Shown in pieces: positions 46,716 to 55,463 of a stretch of 64,000 nt of DNA. Each line of letters opens with the position of its first letter. Positions within the stretch are counted from its first letter, which is position 1. A program made the position numbers and the translations under genes. Where the stretch lies: assembly GCF_019977755.1 (NCBI RefSeq), contig NZ_AP025145.1:1116001-1180000 (forward strand), in the 5' to 3' direction. This stretch comes from Vibrio penaeicida. GTDB taxonomy: Bacteria; Pseudomonadota; Gammaproteobacteria; Enterobacterales; Vibrionaceae. The notes beneath the pieces are model-generated. The model made no database searches. It had not been told where the DNA came from and worked only from the letters and a program-made list of their open reading frames with translations.

Positions 46716-47084
46716 ATGAAAGCCATTACTTTATCCATTGCAGCTGCACTCATCACATTACCTACTCTTGCGTTTGCTGGAGATAGAGAACAAGAGAAAA
46801 AGTACGTTACGTATAGTGGCCCGGTAGACCTAACCCCTGTTGCAGAAATGCTGAAAGATACCAGCTGGACAGCCGAGAAAGACGTCGTCACCGAAGGACA
46901 CCTAATTAAACAAATCAGCAAAGATACCTTTATATTTACTGATGGAGATGCGCAGATCCAAGTAGAGCTAGACGACATAGTATTGACACAACCACTTAAT
47001 GCCGAGTCAAAAATCCGTCTTTATGGTGAGTATGAAGGTGGTTCAACCCCAGAAATCGAAGTGGAACACTTACAGATCCTTTAA
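46716..47084 (+). CDS. YgiW/YdeI-family periplasmic OB-fold stress protein
   Basis: 122 residues with a signal peptide (ALITLPTLAFA-GD). The mature part is a bacterial OB fold: YSGPVDLTPVAEML, EGHLIKQISKDTFIFTDG, IQVELDDIVL, and KIRLYGEYEG with VEHLQIL at the end. The family is linked to tolerance of metals, peroxide and cationic peptides. AAGGA lies upstream of the ATG. The next gene starts 109 bp later and may be cotranscribed. Confidence 0.88.
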   Translation: MKAITLSIAAALITLPTLAFAGDREQEKKYVTYSGPVDLTPVAEMLKDTSWTAEKDVVTEGHLIKQISKDTFIFTDGDAQIQVELDDIVLTQPLNAESKIRLYGEYEGGSTPEIEVEHLQIL

Positions 47085-47193
47085 GATCTCATTGAAATAT
47101 CGTTAAATTTAAATATTGGTCTGCTTTTTGCAGACCTTTTTGTATACCCGTATTTTTGGCACTAAGCCAAAGCGTAAAATGGATGGAATACAT

Positions 47194-47727
47194 ATGTTTG
47201 GACGTAAACGCCACTTAGCACTACTTTTCATGGCCCTAAGCCCGATGACAACTCTTGCTAACAATTTCAACTACTCTTCTGTTGAGTTTAGAGTCGGTGC
47301 TAGCCCCACTTCTTACGGCGCAGAAGGTAATTTGACGTTTACCGAAAACACCCATTTTATTGGCCGTTTAGACAGCCGATTCGAAGGTGACTACGACATC
47401 GCGGTCGGTGTCGGCTTTAACGGCCCAGCAACTGGGTTTGCAGATATCTTCGGTCAGATGCTGCTTCATAATATTAAAACGAGTGATGACAAATTTGTTG
47501 GTAACCAGTTTGTACCAGAATTGAATATTGGTGCTCGCATATGGGTGCTAGACAACATTGAAGCCAACGTAAAAGTGGGTCAGTTGGTTTACAGTGACAC
47601 CACAGAGCTTACTTATAGCTTTGGCGGTCGTTTCCACTCAACTGACCAACTTTCAATTGGTGCAAACATCGCTGACAACGGTGTTTATGGCTCTCAGCTT
47701 ATCATGGGCGCAAGATTCATGTTCTAA
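47194..47727 (+). CDS. Small outer-membrane beta-barrel-like protein, unknown
   Basis: 177 residues from ATG 47194, with GGATGGAA just upstream; earlier in-frame codons would bury the signal peptide (LALLFMALSPMTTLA-NNF). The mature protein has alternating strands rich in Gly, Phe and Tyr and ends in LIMGARFMF with a C-terminal Phe, typical of an outer-membrane barrel of about eight strands. I do not recognise a named family. It lies after the YgiW-type gene with no terminator between them. Confidence 0.75.
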   Translation: MFGRKRHLALLFMALSPMTTLANNFNYSSVEFRVGASPTSYGAEGNLTFTENTHFIGRLDSRFEGDYDIAVGVGFNGPATGFADIFGQMLLHNIKTSDDKFVGNQFVPELNIGARIWVLDNIEANVKVGQLVYSDTTELTYSFGGRFHSTDQLSIGANIADNGVYGSQLIMGARFMF

Positions 47728-47740
47728 CTCGGGTAGTCAA

Positions 47741-47778
47741 AAAAAGCCCTCACTTTAAGATTAAAGTGAGGGCTTTTT
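47741..47778. terminator. Bidirectional terminator
   Basis: Long perfect stem AAAAAGCCCTCACTTTA / TAAAGTGAGGGCTTTTT between convergent genes, with T runs on both strands. Confidence 0.93.
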
Positions 47779-47801
47779 AAATGTTATTCATATATCTCTC
47801 G

Positions 47802-48368
47802 TTACTTAACTTTCTTCTGCACGTATTTTTTACTGACATCGACAACAGCGACATCTCTGAAGAAGCTTCTTCCTAAAAGCACTGGAAACGTAAGATGAGA
47901 TCGATCAGCTAAAGTAAACTCTGTCTTTGTTTTCAAATCACCAATTTGAATATCACCCTCTACTACTGCTCTTCTTTGGTAAGAATCTTGACTAGATTGC
48001 TTGATACGAACCCAACGCTGCACAGGTAGAGTTAGCACCGGGCTTTTTTCTCCTTCGTGAGCAATTCTAAATCGAACGAAATCCTGCCCATTTTTGTCAA
48101 ACGTTTCTATATCAACAGCGCTGATAGATGAAGTCGTTGCACCAGTATCGACTCGAGCTTTATAGCTCTCACCTAAACCGGCAATATGAACCCACTCTTT
48201 CTCACCGAGAACCAATTTTCCGTCGGGTGTTTTTAACATGTCCACCTCGTGTGTTGATTCCGATTTCCCACTGGCTTTTGGCTCAGAATGCACCCCTGTT
48301 TGAATATTGATACACGCAGTCAATACACCAGCGATTGCTAAGAAAATGAAAGGTCTACTCGACTTCAT
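47802..48368 (-). CDS. Lipoprotein with retropepsin-like aspartic protease domain (RimK-associated family)
   Basis: 188 residues from ATG 48368 (AGAGGTGG upstream). Lipobox VLTAC is followed by a linker and a domain with the aspartic-protease signature ARVDTGATTSSISA, a second strand pair PVLTLPVQRWVRIK, and HLTFPVLLGRSFFRDVAVVDV. This is the PF05618 family, often labelled ATP-dependent zinc protease although the fold is retropepsin-like. It would act as a dimer in the periplasm. The aminotransferase gene ends 9 bp upstream on the same strand. Confidence 0.85.
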   Translation of the reverse strand: MKSSRPFIFLAIAGVLTACINIQTGVHSEPKASGKSESTHEVDMLKTPDGKLVLGEKEWVHIAGLGESYKARVDTGATTSSISAVDIETFDKNGQDFVRFRIAHEGEKSPVLTLPVQRWVRIKQSSQDSYQRRAVVEGDIQIGDLKTKTEFTLADRSHLTFPVLLGRSFFRDVAVVDVSKKYVQKKVK

Positions 48369-48377
48369 TACCACCTC

Positions 48378-49565
48378 TTATTGGTTAGATACGGTTACTA
48401 TTGCTTCAGCTACATAAGGAATATCTTTTTCGGTAAGGCCTGCGATGTTTATACGCCCATCCCCCACACCGTAGATTCCATAGTTTTCACGCAGTTGAAG
48501 CATTTGTTCAGATGAGAAGCCTAGCACAGTGAACATACCTTTGTGTGACTGGATAAAGTCAAATTGGTCAGAGTTATGTGCATTTTTAAGCTCTGAACAT
48601 AAACCTTCCCTTAGAGAAACGAGTCTATGCTGCATTTGCGAAAGTTCCTCTCGCCAAACCGAAGTCAGCTCTTTGTTTCCTAACACAGTTTTTACCAAAG
48701 CGGCACCGTGATCTGGCGGCATGGTGTAAGTCGCACGTGCTAACTGCAACAATTTCCCTTTTGCGTTAGCTGCTTCATTAGCATTTTTACCGACAACTAT
48801 CGCTGCGCCAGTTCGTTCACGATATAAACCGAAATTTTTTGAGCAAGAAGTGGTAATGAACATTTCTTCAACGTGGTTTGCCATGTGCTGCAACCCTAAC
48901 GCATCCTCTTCTAGCCCGTCTCCAAACCCTTGATAAGCAATATCAACAAATGGGGTAAACCCCTGCTTGGTTGCCATATCTGTAATGGCTTCCCAAGCTT
49001 TTAAATCGATATCAGCGCCCGTTGGGTTATGGCAGCAGCCGTGAAGTAAAACAACGTCTTCTGGACCAGCGAGAGATAAGTCTTCAAGCATTGCCGTAAC
49101 GTCAACTTGCTTTGTTGAAGGGCTAAAATATCGGTAATGCTTAACTTTCAATCCAGCGGCTTCCATCACAGGTTGATGGTTAACATAGCTTGGATTACTT
49201 AGCCATATAGTGGTGTTCGGTTGGGCAACTTTCAGTAGGTCTCCCAACATGCGAAGTGCACCACTGGCGCCTGGAGTTTGAATAGCCGAAACGCGATCGT
49301 AAGCCGCCGTTCCTTTTAGCAATAAATCTACCATGCTTTGGTTGAATTCTTCACAACCAGCAAGCCCTACATAAGCTTTTGTTTTTTGCGTTGATGCGAC
49401 GTGCTCTTGAGCTAAAGCGATCGCCTTCATAATTGGTGTGTCACCGTTACTATTTCGATAAACACCAATACCCAGATCCACTTTTTCGGTTCTAGGATCA
49501 TTTCGGTAGGCAACAGAGAGCGAAAGAATCGGATCCTGTTTCGGTTCCGGTAGATGAGATAGCAT
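48378..49565 (-). CDS. Aromatic/aspartate aminotransferase, class I
   Basis: 395 residues from ATG 49565; a GTG at 49574 has a nearer ribosome binding site and is possible. Length and motifs match TyrB/AspC: VDLGIGVYRNSNGDTPIMKA, TPGASGALR, LHGCCHNPTGADI, VDIAYQGFGDG, the PLP Lys in TSCSKNFGLYRERTGA and GRINIAGL near the end. It transfers amino groups between aromatic amino acids or aspartate and 2-oxoglutarate. TyrB or AspC specificity cannot be told by eye. Confidence 0.92.
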   Translation of the reverse strand: MLSHLPEPKQDPILSLSVAYRNDPRTEKVDLGIGVYRNSNGDTPIMKAIALAQEHVASTQKTKAYVGLAGCEEFNQSMVDLLLKGTAAYDRVSAIQTPGASGALRMLGDLLKVAQPNTTIWLSNPSYVNHQPVMEAAGLKVKHYRYFSPSTKQVDVTAMLEDLSLAGPEDVVLLHGCCHNPTGADIDLKAWEAITDMATKQGFTPFVDIAYQGFGDGLEEDALGLQHMANHVEEMFITTSCSKNFGLYRERTGAAIVVGKNANEAANAKGKLLQLARATYTMPPDHGAALVKTVLGNKELTSVWREELSQMQHRLVSLREGLCSELKNAHNSDQFDFIQSHKGMFTVLGFSSEQMLQLRENYGIYGVGDGRINIAGLTEKDIPYVAEAIVTVSNQ

Positions 49566-49685
49566 GGAATTCACAACCCTTTGATATTCAACAGTGACAA
49601 GCAAGTTAACATTGTTACAACAAAAAATCGAAAGGAAATTGTGATTGTTTAAACGCAACGATTCAACCTGTTCGTCTTTGCGAAT

Positions 49686-50153
49686 TTACACTTTCATGTA
49701 GTGAATGATTTGATTGGTGCTTCCACGCCAATTCAAATTAGGATCAGCTTGCTCCTGCTCAAACTTTCCATCAATTAAAACATCGATAAGATCAACCACT
49801 CGCTTTTGCTCGGTCGTCAGTTCGTCCATTCGATACCCCGTCCATAGCCATATGTCCTTGTCGGGGCACTCAGATTTTACGCGCACAACAATCCGTAAAA
49901 TATCTGATACATTTTCAGGATGCAGTGGATCACCACCAGATAGTGTGAGCCCTCTTTTGGGTATACGCGTATCAGACAAATCTTTGATAATTTGGTCTTC
50001 GAGCTCCGATGTAAATGGATGACCTGAACACAAAGACCAAGTGGATTTGTTGTAACATCCCCGACACTGGTGAACGCAACCTGATACAAACAGTGTACAG
50101 CGTGTACCAGGTCCATTTACTACATCAACTGAATGATATTGATGGTAATTCAT
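49686..50153 (-). CDS. nrdG: Anaerobic ribonucleotide reductase activating protein
   Basis: 155 residues. Radical-SAM CxxxCxxC is present as CVHQCRGC, with LTLSGGDPLHPEN (SAM binding) and WLWTGYRMDEL. It installs the glycyl radical on NrdD. The ATG overlaps the nrdD stop by one base (TAATG). Confidence 0.95.
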   Translation of the reverse strand: MNYHQYHSVDVVNGPGTRCTLFVSGCVHQCRGCYNKSTWSLCSGHPFTSELEDQIIKDLSDTRIPKRGLTLSGGDPLHPENVSDILRIVVRVKSECPDKDIWLWTGYRMDELTTEQKRVVDLIDVLIDGKFEQEQADPNLNWRGSTNQIIHYMKV

Positions 50154-52273
50154 TAAAGGTGCTTAACTCTGCGTTTAACTTCTTCTTGCTTACCAAAGTT
50201 AAACGGTCTTGCGTCAGGGCTGCCCAAGTAGCCGCACACTCTACGAGTGACCGAAACCCTTGTGGAGTCATGGTTTCCACAACTTGGGCATGTAAAGCCC
50301 TTGCTTGTACACTCAAATTCTCCGGTATAACTGCAATCGTAGCACTCATCAATTGGTGTATTGGTGCCGTAATATGGAACTCGGCTATAACTGTAGTCCC
50401 ATACGTTTTCTAACGCTTCAATGTTGCGTTGCATGTTCGGGAACTCGCCATAGCAGATGAAACCACCACTAGACACTTCTGGGTATGGCATTTCAAAATC
50501 GATTTTATCGTATGGGTTAACTTTCTTTTGCACGTCCAAGTGGAAACTATTGGTGTAATAACCTTTATCGGTTACCCCTTCAATAACACCATACTCTTTA
50601 GTATCAATTTGACAGAATCGGCTACACAAATTTTCACTCGGCGTTCCGTACAAGCTAAAACCATAACCAGTTTCGTCTGTCCACGTTTGTACTTGCGCCT
50701 TCATGTATTCAACGATGTTAAGCCCTTTAGATCTTAGCGTGTCGCTATCGTACATATGCTCAGATTCACCAAACAGAGCCACCATGGTTTCATGTATACC
50801 TATGTAACCAAGTGAAATTGAGGCTCTGCCATTCTTGAAAATTGAAGCCACGCTTTCATCTGGAGACAATCGCACGCCGCATGCCCCTTCCATGTAAAGA
50901 ATTGGGGCGACTCTGGCTTTCACTGTCTCTAATCGAGATATACGTGTTTCTAAAGCACGACGAGCTAAAGCGAGTTTTTTATCTAACAGTTTATAGAAAG
51001 CTTTTTCACTGCCTTTAGCTTGAATCGCAATTCTAGGAAGGTTAAGACTTACAACACCAAGGTTATTCCTGCCTTCATGAATCAACTCACCATTCTCTTC
51101 ATAGGTATTTAAAAAGCTTCTACAACCCATTGGTGTTTTGAAAGACCCCGTCACTTCAACCACTTTGTCGTAGTTAAGAATGTCTGGGTACATACGTTTA
51201 GATGCGCACTCTAGTGCCAACGATTTGATATCGTAGTTCGGATCCGATTTCTTGTGATTAAGACCGTCTTTGATAGCGAAAACGAGTTTAGGAAAGACGG
51301 CTGTTTTACGATTTTTCCCCAAGCCAGAGATTCGATTTTTTAAAATAGATTGTTGGATCAGTTTAGATGCCCAACTTGTTCCTAAACCAAAACCAAATGT
51401 GACGAATGGAGTCTGACCGTTTGCAGTGTGAAGTGTGTTTACTTCATATTCTAAAGACTGGAATGCGTCGTAGCACTCTTTCTCTGTACGAGCTTTAGCA
51501 AAAGCCTCAGGGTTATGAATGTCCCATTCTTTCGCTATTTCTAAATGCTTATTGTAGCTTGCCAATACGTAAGGCTCTAAAACCTCATCTATACGGTTAA
51601 TCGTGGTTCCACCGTAGATGTGGCTTGCGACTTGAGCAATGATTTGAGCAGTAACTGCGGTTGCGGTAGAAATCGATTTTGGTGTATCGATTTCAGCATT
51701 CCCCATTTTAAATCCGTGCGTGAGCATGCCTTTTAAATCAATGAGCATGCAGTTAAACATTGGAAAGAAAGGCGCGTAATCGAGATCATGGTAATGGATA
51801 TCTCCAGCTTCATGAGCTTGGACAATGTCGCGAGGCAAAATGTGAGTTTTAGCGTAATGTTTTGCAACTATGCCGGCCAGCAAGTCTCGCTGCGTAGGGA
51901 TAACCTTGCCATCTTTATTCGCATTCTCATTGAGCAAGTCGGCATTACTTTGTTCAATAAGCCCTTCAATTTCTTTGTTCAAAACACTGAATTTTTCGCG
52001 CGCTATATCTCGGTCGTGACGATACTCAATGTATGAGCGAGCCAAGCCTTTATAAGGACCTTGCATCAGCTCGTTTTCAACCAGGGTTTGAATTTCCTGA
52101 ATACATACTTCTAGGCGATTTTCTAGCGAATTGTAGACTGCGCTTGCAACCTGTTCGGCGTATCGGTAAAGCGCTTCATCAGATGTGTTCGATGCACTTT
52201 CTACAGCAGTTATGATGCGTCCTTTATCAAATGGTGCTTTCGCTCCATCCCTTTTAATGACAACTGTATTCAC
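50153..52273 (-). CDS. nrdD: Anaerobic ribonucleoside-triphosphate reductase
   Basis: 706 residues from GTG 52273 (GAGGAG five bases upstream); E. coli NrdD is 712. An ATP-cone (VIKRDGAKAPFDKGRIITAVESA) is followed by the ten-strand barrel (CRSFLN, NLGVVSLNLPRIA), the C-terminal Zn site with two CxxC (CYDC, CPSC) and the glycyl-radical motif RRVCGYLGSPDARPF. It reduces NTPs to dNTPs without oxygen. Two NrdR-like boxes and a perfect FNR box lie upstream. Confidence 0.96.
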   Translation of the reverse strand: MNTVVIKRDGAKAPFDKGRIITAVESASNTSDEALYRYAEQVASAVYNSLENRLEVCIQEIQTLVENELMQGPYKGLARSYIEYRHDRDIAREKFSVLNKEIEGLIEQSNADLLNENANKDGKVIPTQRDLLAGIVAKHYAKTHILPRDIVQAHEAGDIHYHDLDYAPFFPMFNCMLIDLKGMLTHGFKMGNAEIDTPKSISTATAVTAQIIAQVASHIYGGTTINRIDEVLEPYVLASYNKHLEIAKEWDIHNPEAFAKARTEKECYDAFQSLEYEVNTLHTANGQTPFVTFGFGLGTSWASKLIQQSILKNRISGLGKNRKTAVFPKLVFAIKDGLNHKKSDPNYDIKSLALECASKRMYPDILNYDKVVEVTGSFKTPMGCRSFLNTYEENGELIHEGRNNLGVVSLNLPRIAIQAKGSEKAFYKLLDKKLALARRALETRISRLETVKARVAPILYMEGACGVRLSPDESVASIFKNGRASISLGYIGIHETMVALFGESEHMYDSDTLRSKGLNIVEYMKAQVQTWTDETGYGFSLYGTPSENLCSRFCQIDTKEYGVIEGVTDKGYYTNSFHLDVQKKVNPYDKIDFEMPYPEVSSGGFICYGEFPNMQRNIEALENVWDYSYSRVPYYGTNTPIDECYDCSYTGEFECTSKGFTCPSCGNHDSTRVSVTRRVCGYLGSPDARPFNFGKQEEVKRRVKHL

Positions 52274-52302
52274 TTTTACTCCTCGGCACTGACTGGTTAA
52301 AA

Positions 52303-52348
52303 ACACTACATATGCGCATTTTATTTCCAAACACACTATATGTGGTGG
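52303..52348 (-). promoter_or_regulatory. Pair of NrdR-box-like sites upstream of nrdD
   Basis: ACACTACATATGCGCA (52303-52318) and ACACTATATGTGGTGG (52333-52348) resemble the NrdR consensus ACACWATATNTNGTGT and start 30 bp apart, near the three helical turns typical of paired nrd boxes. They lie between the FNR site and the start codon. Confidence 0.7.
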
Positions 52349-52379
52349 AATATTAGAAGTTATGCGTCGGATTGGCGTT

Positions 52380-52393
52380 TTGATCCAAATCAA
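52380..52393 (-). promoter_or_regulatory. FNR box upstream of nrdD
   Basis: TTGATCCAAATCAA is a perfect TTGAT-N4-ATCAA site, 107 bp before the nrdD start. Anaerobic activation by FNR is expected. Confidence 0.85.
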
Positions 52394-52532
52394 TAAAAAC
52401 AAACGAGCGTGCAAGATCAAATCGATCTTAGTGGCGACGATCGCACATTTGGATTGTTTATTAAAATTGAACCAAACGTCATACTTTATCTATTAAAATT
52501 CCGTTATTATTCTTGAAAAAGACCAATAACAA

Positions 52533-53456
52533 ATGAGATTCATTTTGAAACGCTTTCTTTTCCTTTTGACACATTTTTGCTGCTTATCAACACTCTTGGT
52601 TCACTTCCCTGCTGTGAGCGCGGAGTATACATTTTCCACTTGGAACCTTGAGTGGTTAACCACTAATCCAAGTAAGCGAATTGAGCCTAGCCAAAGAGAA
52701 GCCAGCGACTTTAAAGCACTGAGCAAGGTCTTTAGTAAAGTACCTAATCCGTCTTTGCATATAATGTCATTTCAAGAAGTGGATTCAAAAGAAGCGCTAG
52801 AGCAAGTAACTGGGGATGGTTATCAATACTTTTTCTCGGAACGGTCTAGAAGTAAGCATCGAGATTTACAGTTTGAGGGTATTAATCAATACACTGGGTT
52901 TGCTGTATCAAAAGGCATCAATGTTCAAAACCCAGATGATATTAATTTGATGCCATCTCAGTTTAACAAGTTACGGTTTGCTACTTATATTGTTGTTGAT
53001 ATTCCGAAAAAGAAGCCTATTCACTTGTTATCAGTACATTTGAAATCGGGCTGCTTTGCTGCAAGAAAGAATACCAATTCCTGCCGAGCCTTAGCCAAAC
53101 AAGGCAAATCGCTTAATGGATGGATTAAAGAAAGACAAAAGAAAGGCCAATCTTATGCCATTTTGGGTGACTTTAACCACAACCTCGCCTATCCCAATGA
53201 TTGGTTGTGGCGTATATTAACGAAAAACACAAGTACGCAAGTTAGTCTGACAAGTAAAAACACCAGAGCAGAATGCCGCGTGAGATCTCGTTCTAATCCA
53301 ACAAAAACGCACCAGTATCGAAATCTAATTGATCATATAGTTTCGAGCCCTGATCTGCCGCTTAATCAGGCAAAACAAATCACCTTTACCAAACATGATG
53401 TCCTTAGCCATCGGCTCAGTGATCATTGCCCGCTGGTATCTACAGCCAAGCTGTAG
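52533..53456 (+). CDS. Secreted endonuclease/exonuclease/phosphatase (EEP) family protein
   Basis: 307 residues with a signal peptide (LLVHFPAVSA-EYTF). EEP motifs appear in order: STWNLEWL, SFQEVDS (metal Glu), LLSVHLKSGC, ILGDFNHN (Asp/Asn), LIDHIVSS and RLSDHCPLV (catalytic Asp-His). Cys pairs suggest disulfides in the exported enzyme. It could be an extracellular nuclease or a phosphodiesterase/phosphatase. It lies upstream of the organophosphorus block on the same strand, which fits phosphate or nucleotide scavenging, but the substrate is unknown. Confidence 0.85.
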   Translation: MRFILKRFLFLLTHFCCLSTLLVHFPAVSAEYTFSTWNLEWLTTNPSKRIEPSQREASDFKALSKVFSKVPNPSLHIMSFQEVDSKEALEQVTGDGYQYFFSERSRSKHRDLQFEGINQYTGFAVSKGINVQNPDDINLMPSQFNKLRFATYIVVDIPKKKPIHLLSVHLKSGCFAARKNTNSCRALAKQGKSLNGWIKERQKKGQSYAILGDFNHNLAYPNDWLWRILTKNTSTQVSLTSKNTRAECRVRSRSNPTKTHQYRNLIDHIVSSPDLPLNQAKQITFTKHDVLSHRLSDHCPLVSTAKL

Positions 53457-53573
53457 TTTCATCATAGTGACACAGCGCTTAGTTTTTTTAACAAAACTAT
53501 AACTTAACTAGGATAAATGCATCGTTATTGGTCATTATATAACGGTGTATTCTATTAAGTTTGTTAGTGATAT

Positions 53574-55451
53574 ATGAAAATACGATGGAAAGGTATGGGC
53601 GTGCGGTTGGCACTGGCAATGGCTATTTTGTCCTTAACCACGCTTATCGTATCTGGATTGTCCTCTTATACCTTTTTAGATATCAATACCCGACTAGAGC
53701 ATTTGAACAATAATGATCTCAAAGCGTTGGATTATGCCGCAAAATTAAATGATAAGGTTCGCCTGATCATTGCCACAGCACCACTCTTAGGAACAGCTGA
53801 TTCAAGCGTGTCACGCAACCATGCCATGGAAGAGATTAACCGCGCGATTGTTGAAATGAACCATGTTATGGCGCAATTCCCTGACTACCATAACTACTTT
53901 AAGAACATCATCACTCAAATCGGAAATAGCTTGAGTTTGCTTTATCAGAATGAAGCTCAATCGGATCAACTGACTTCTCAACTGAACTTTTTACTTGATG
54001 GATTGTTCCCACTATTGGAATTGGCAGGTGAGTCTCTCGATTCGTTATCCAGCTCTGAAAAGCAAGAAATTGAATATGCGCAGTTTCGGTCACTTATTTA
54101 TTACCAGTCTGGTCTTGCCGAAAAATTATATAACGATGCCAGCTTTAACGAGTTGGATGAAACCATCTTGCGATTGGAAGAGTTGGGAAATAGATGGTGG
54201 GTGGTATGGCAAGAAAGCTCCCTTCCCTCTCAGCACCCAAACTTAAATGAACAATTGATTGTTCTGCATAAATTAACTTCTCGAGGTGGCAGGCTCTTTG
54301 CGCTAAAAGATGAATTAATCGACAGACATTACCAAGCTCAATTCTTACTCGAGAACAGCAACACACATCTACACCAACTCGCTGTACAAATTGAGCGATA
54401 CACTGCCACTGTCAACTCCGACATTGATCGGTCGCTTAATTCGGCAAGACAATCATTGTCAGCTAATCAAAGGTTCGCTGTACTGCTTTCGCTAATCAGC
54501 ATAGCAACAGCCGTGGCTATATCTTGGTTTTATGTAAAGAAAAATATCTTACAAAGAATTCAGCAACTTCAACTTAATATGAAAGCCATTTCGAGTGGGC
54601 ATCTTGCAACACCTGTCGCGATTTCTGGTGGCGATGAAGTGACGGAAATGGCCAAAGACTTGCAAGTGTTCCAACAAACAGCGATTGAAGTTGAGCAAAC
54701 TAACAAGCGGCTTGAGCAAGAAGTCATCGAACGTGCTACCGCAGAAAAGAAACTTCGTTCAACGCAAGACGAATTGATACAAGCCGGCAAGTTAGCGGCG
54801 CTCGGAGAGTTAAGCGTTGGGATAACACATGAAATTAATCAACCTCTCACAGCCGTGAACAGCCATGTAAGAAGTGCGAAATTGTGGTTGGACAAAGATA
54901 ACCCTGAAAAAGCGATAACTAACTTAGATAAAATACAAAAGCTTCTATCCAAAACCGCTGCGATAACACGGCATCTTAGAGCGTTCGCAAGAAAAAGTGA
55001 TGGCCATATGGAATCGGTACACTTGGAACCGGTCATCAACGATGCCATTCAACTTTTAGAAAGCCGCTACCCCAATGACATTATCACTTTTGAGCCCGAC
55101 TCCCTTACGTACGTGTCTGCTAACACCATTCGCTTAGAACAAGTATTGGTTAATATTATTGGGAACGCGTTAGACGCGGTAGAAAAAGTCTCAGACCCGA
55201 CGATATCTATTGCCGTAACGACGATACAAAATCAAACAAACATTATCGTTTCAGATAACGGTACGGGGATAAACCAAGAAGAAATCGAACACATATTTGA
55301 CCCTTTTTATACCAACAAAGAATCGGGTAAAGGATTGGGGCTTGGCTTGTCTATCGCTTACAACATTATCAAAGACTTTGGTGGCTCTATTAGAGCGGAA
55401 TCCAAAGCTCAGGAAGGTACAACCTTCACCTTAACACTCAAAACGAACTAA
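53574..55451 (+). CDS. Sensor histidine kinase, DctB/TorS-like
   Basis: 625 residues. TM1 at about 10-32, an all-helical periplasmic sensor of about 265 residues like TorS-type four-helix bundles, TM2 at 301-320, HAMP (330-375), a coiled coil, then the DctB-type phosphoacceptor GELSVGITHEINQPLTAVNS (His419). The ATPase domain has NIIGNALDAVEK, SDNGTGINQEE, FDPFYTNKESGKGLGLGLSI. The sigma-54 regulator gene follows 12 bp later. The periplasmic ligand is unknown; neighbouring genes suggest a phosphodiester or phosphonate, or its binding protein. Confidence 0.92.
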   Translation: MKIRWKGMGVRLALAMAILSLTTLIVSGLSSYTFLDINTRLEHLNNNDLKALDYAAKLNDKVRLIIATAPLLGTADSSVSRNHAMEEINRAIVEMNHVMAQFPDYHNYFKNIITQIGNSLSLLYQNEAQSDQLTSQLNFLLDGLFPLLELAGESLDSLSSSEKQEIEYAQFRSLIYYQSGLAEKLYNDASFNELDETILRLEELGNRWWVVWQESSLPSQHPNLNEQLIVLHKLTSRGGRLFALKDELIDRHYQAQFLLENSNTHLHQLAVQIERYTATVNSDIDRSLNSARQSLSANQRFAVLLSLISIATAVAISWFYVKKNILQRIQQLQLNMKAISSGHLATPVAISGGDEVTEMAKDLQVFQQTAIEVEQTNKRLEQEVIERATAEKKLRSTQDELIQAGKLAALGELSVGITHEINQPLTAVNSHVRSAKLWLDKDNPEKAITNLDKIQKLLSKTAAITRHLRAFARKSDGHMESVHLEPVINDAIQLLESRYPNDIITFEPDSLTYVSANTIRLEQVLVNIIGNALDAVEKVSDPTISIAVTTIQNQTNIIVSDNGTGINQEEIEHIFDPFYTNKESGKGLGLGLSIAYNIIKDFGGSIRAESKAQEGTTFTLTLKTN

Positions 55452-55463
55452 ATAACTATTACA

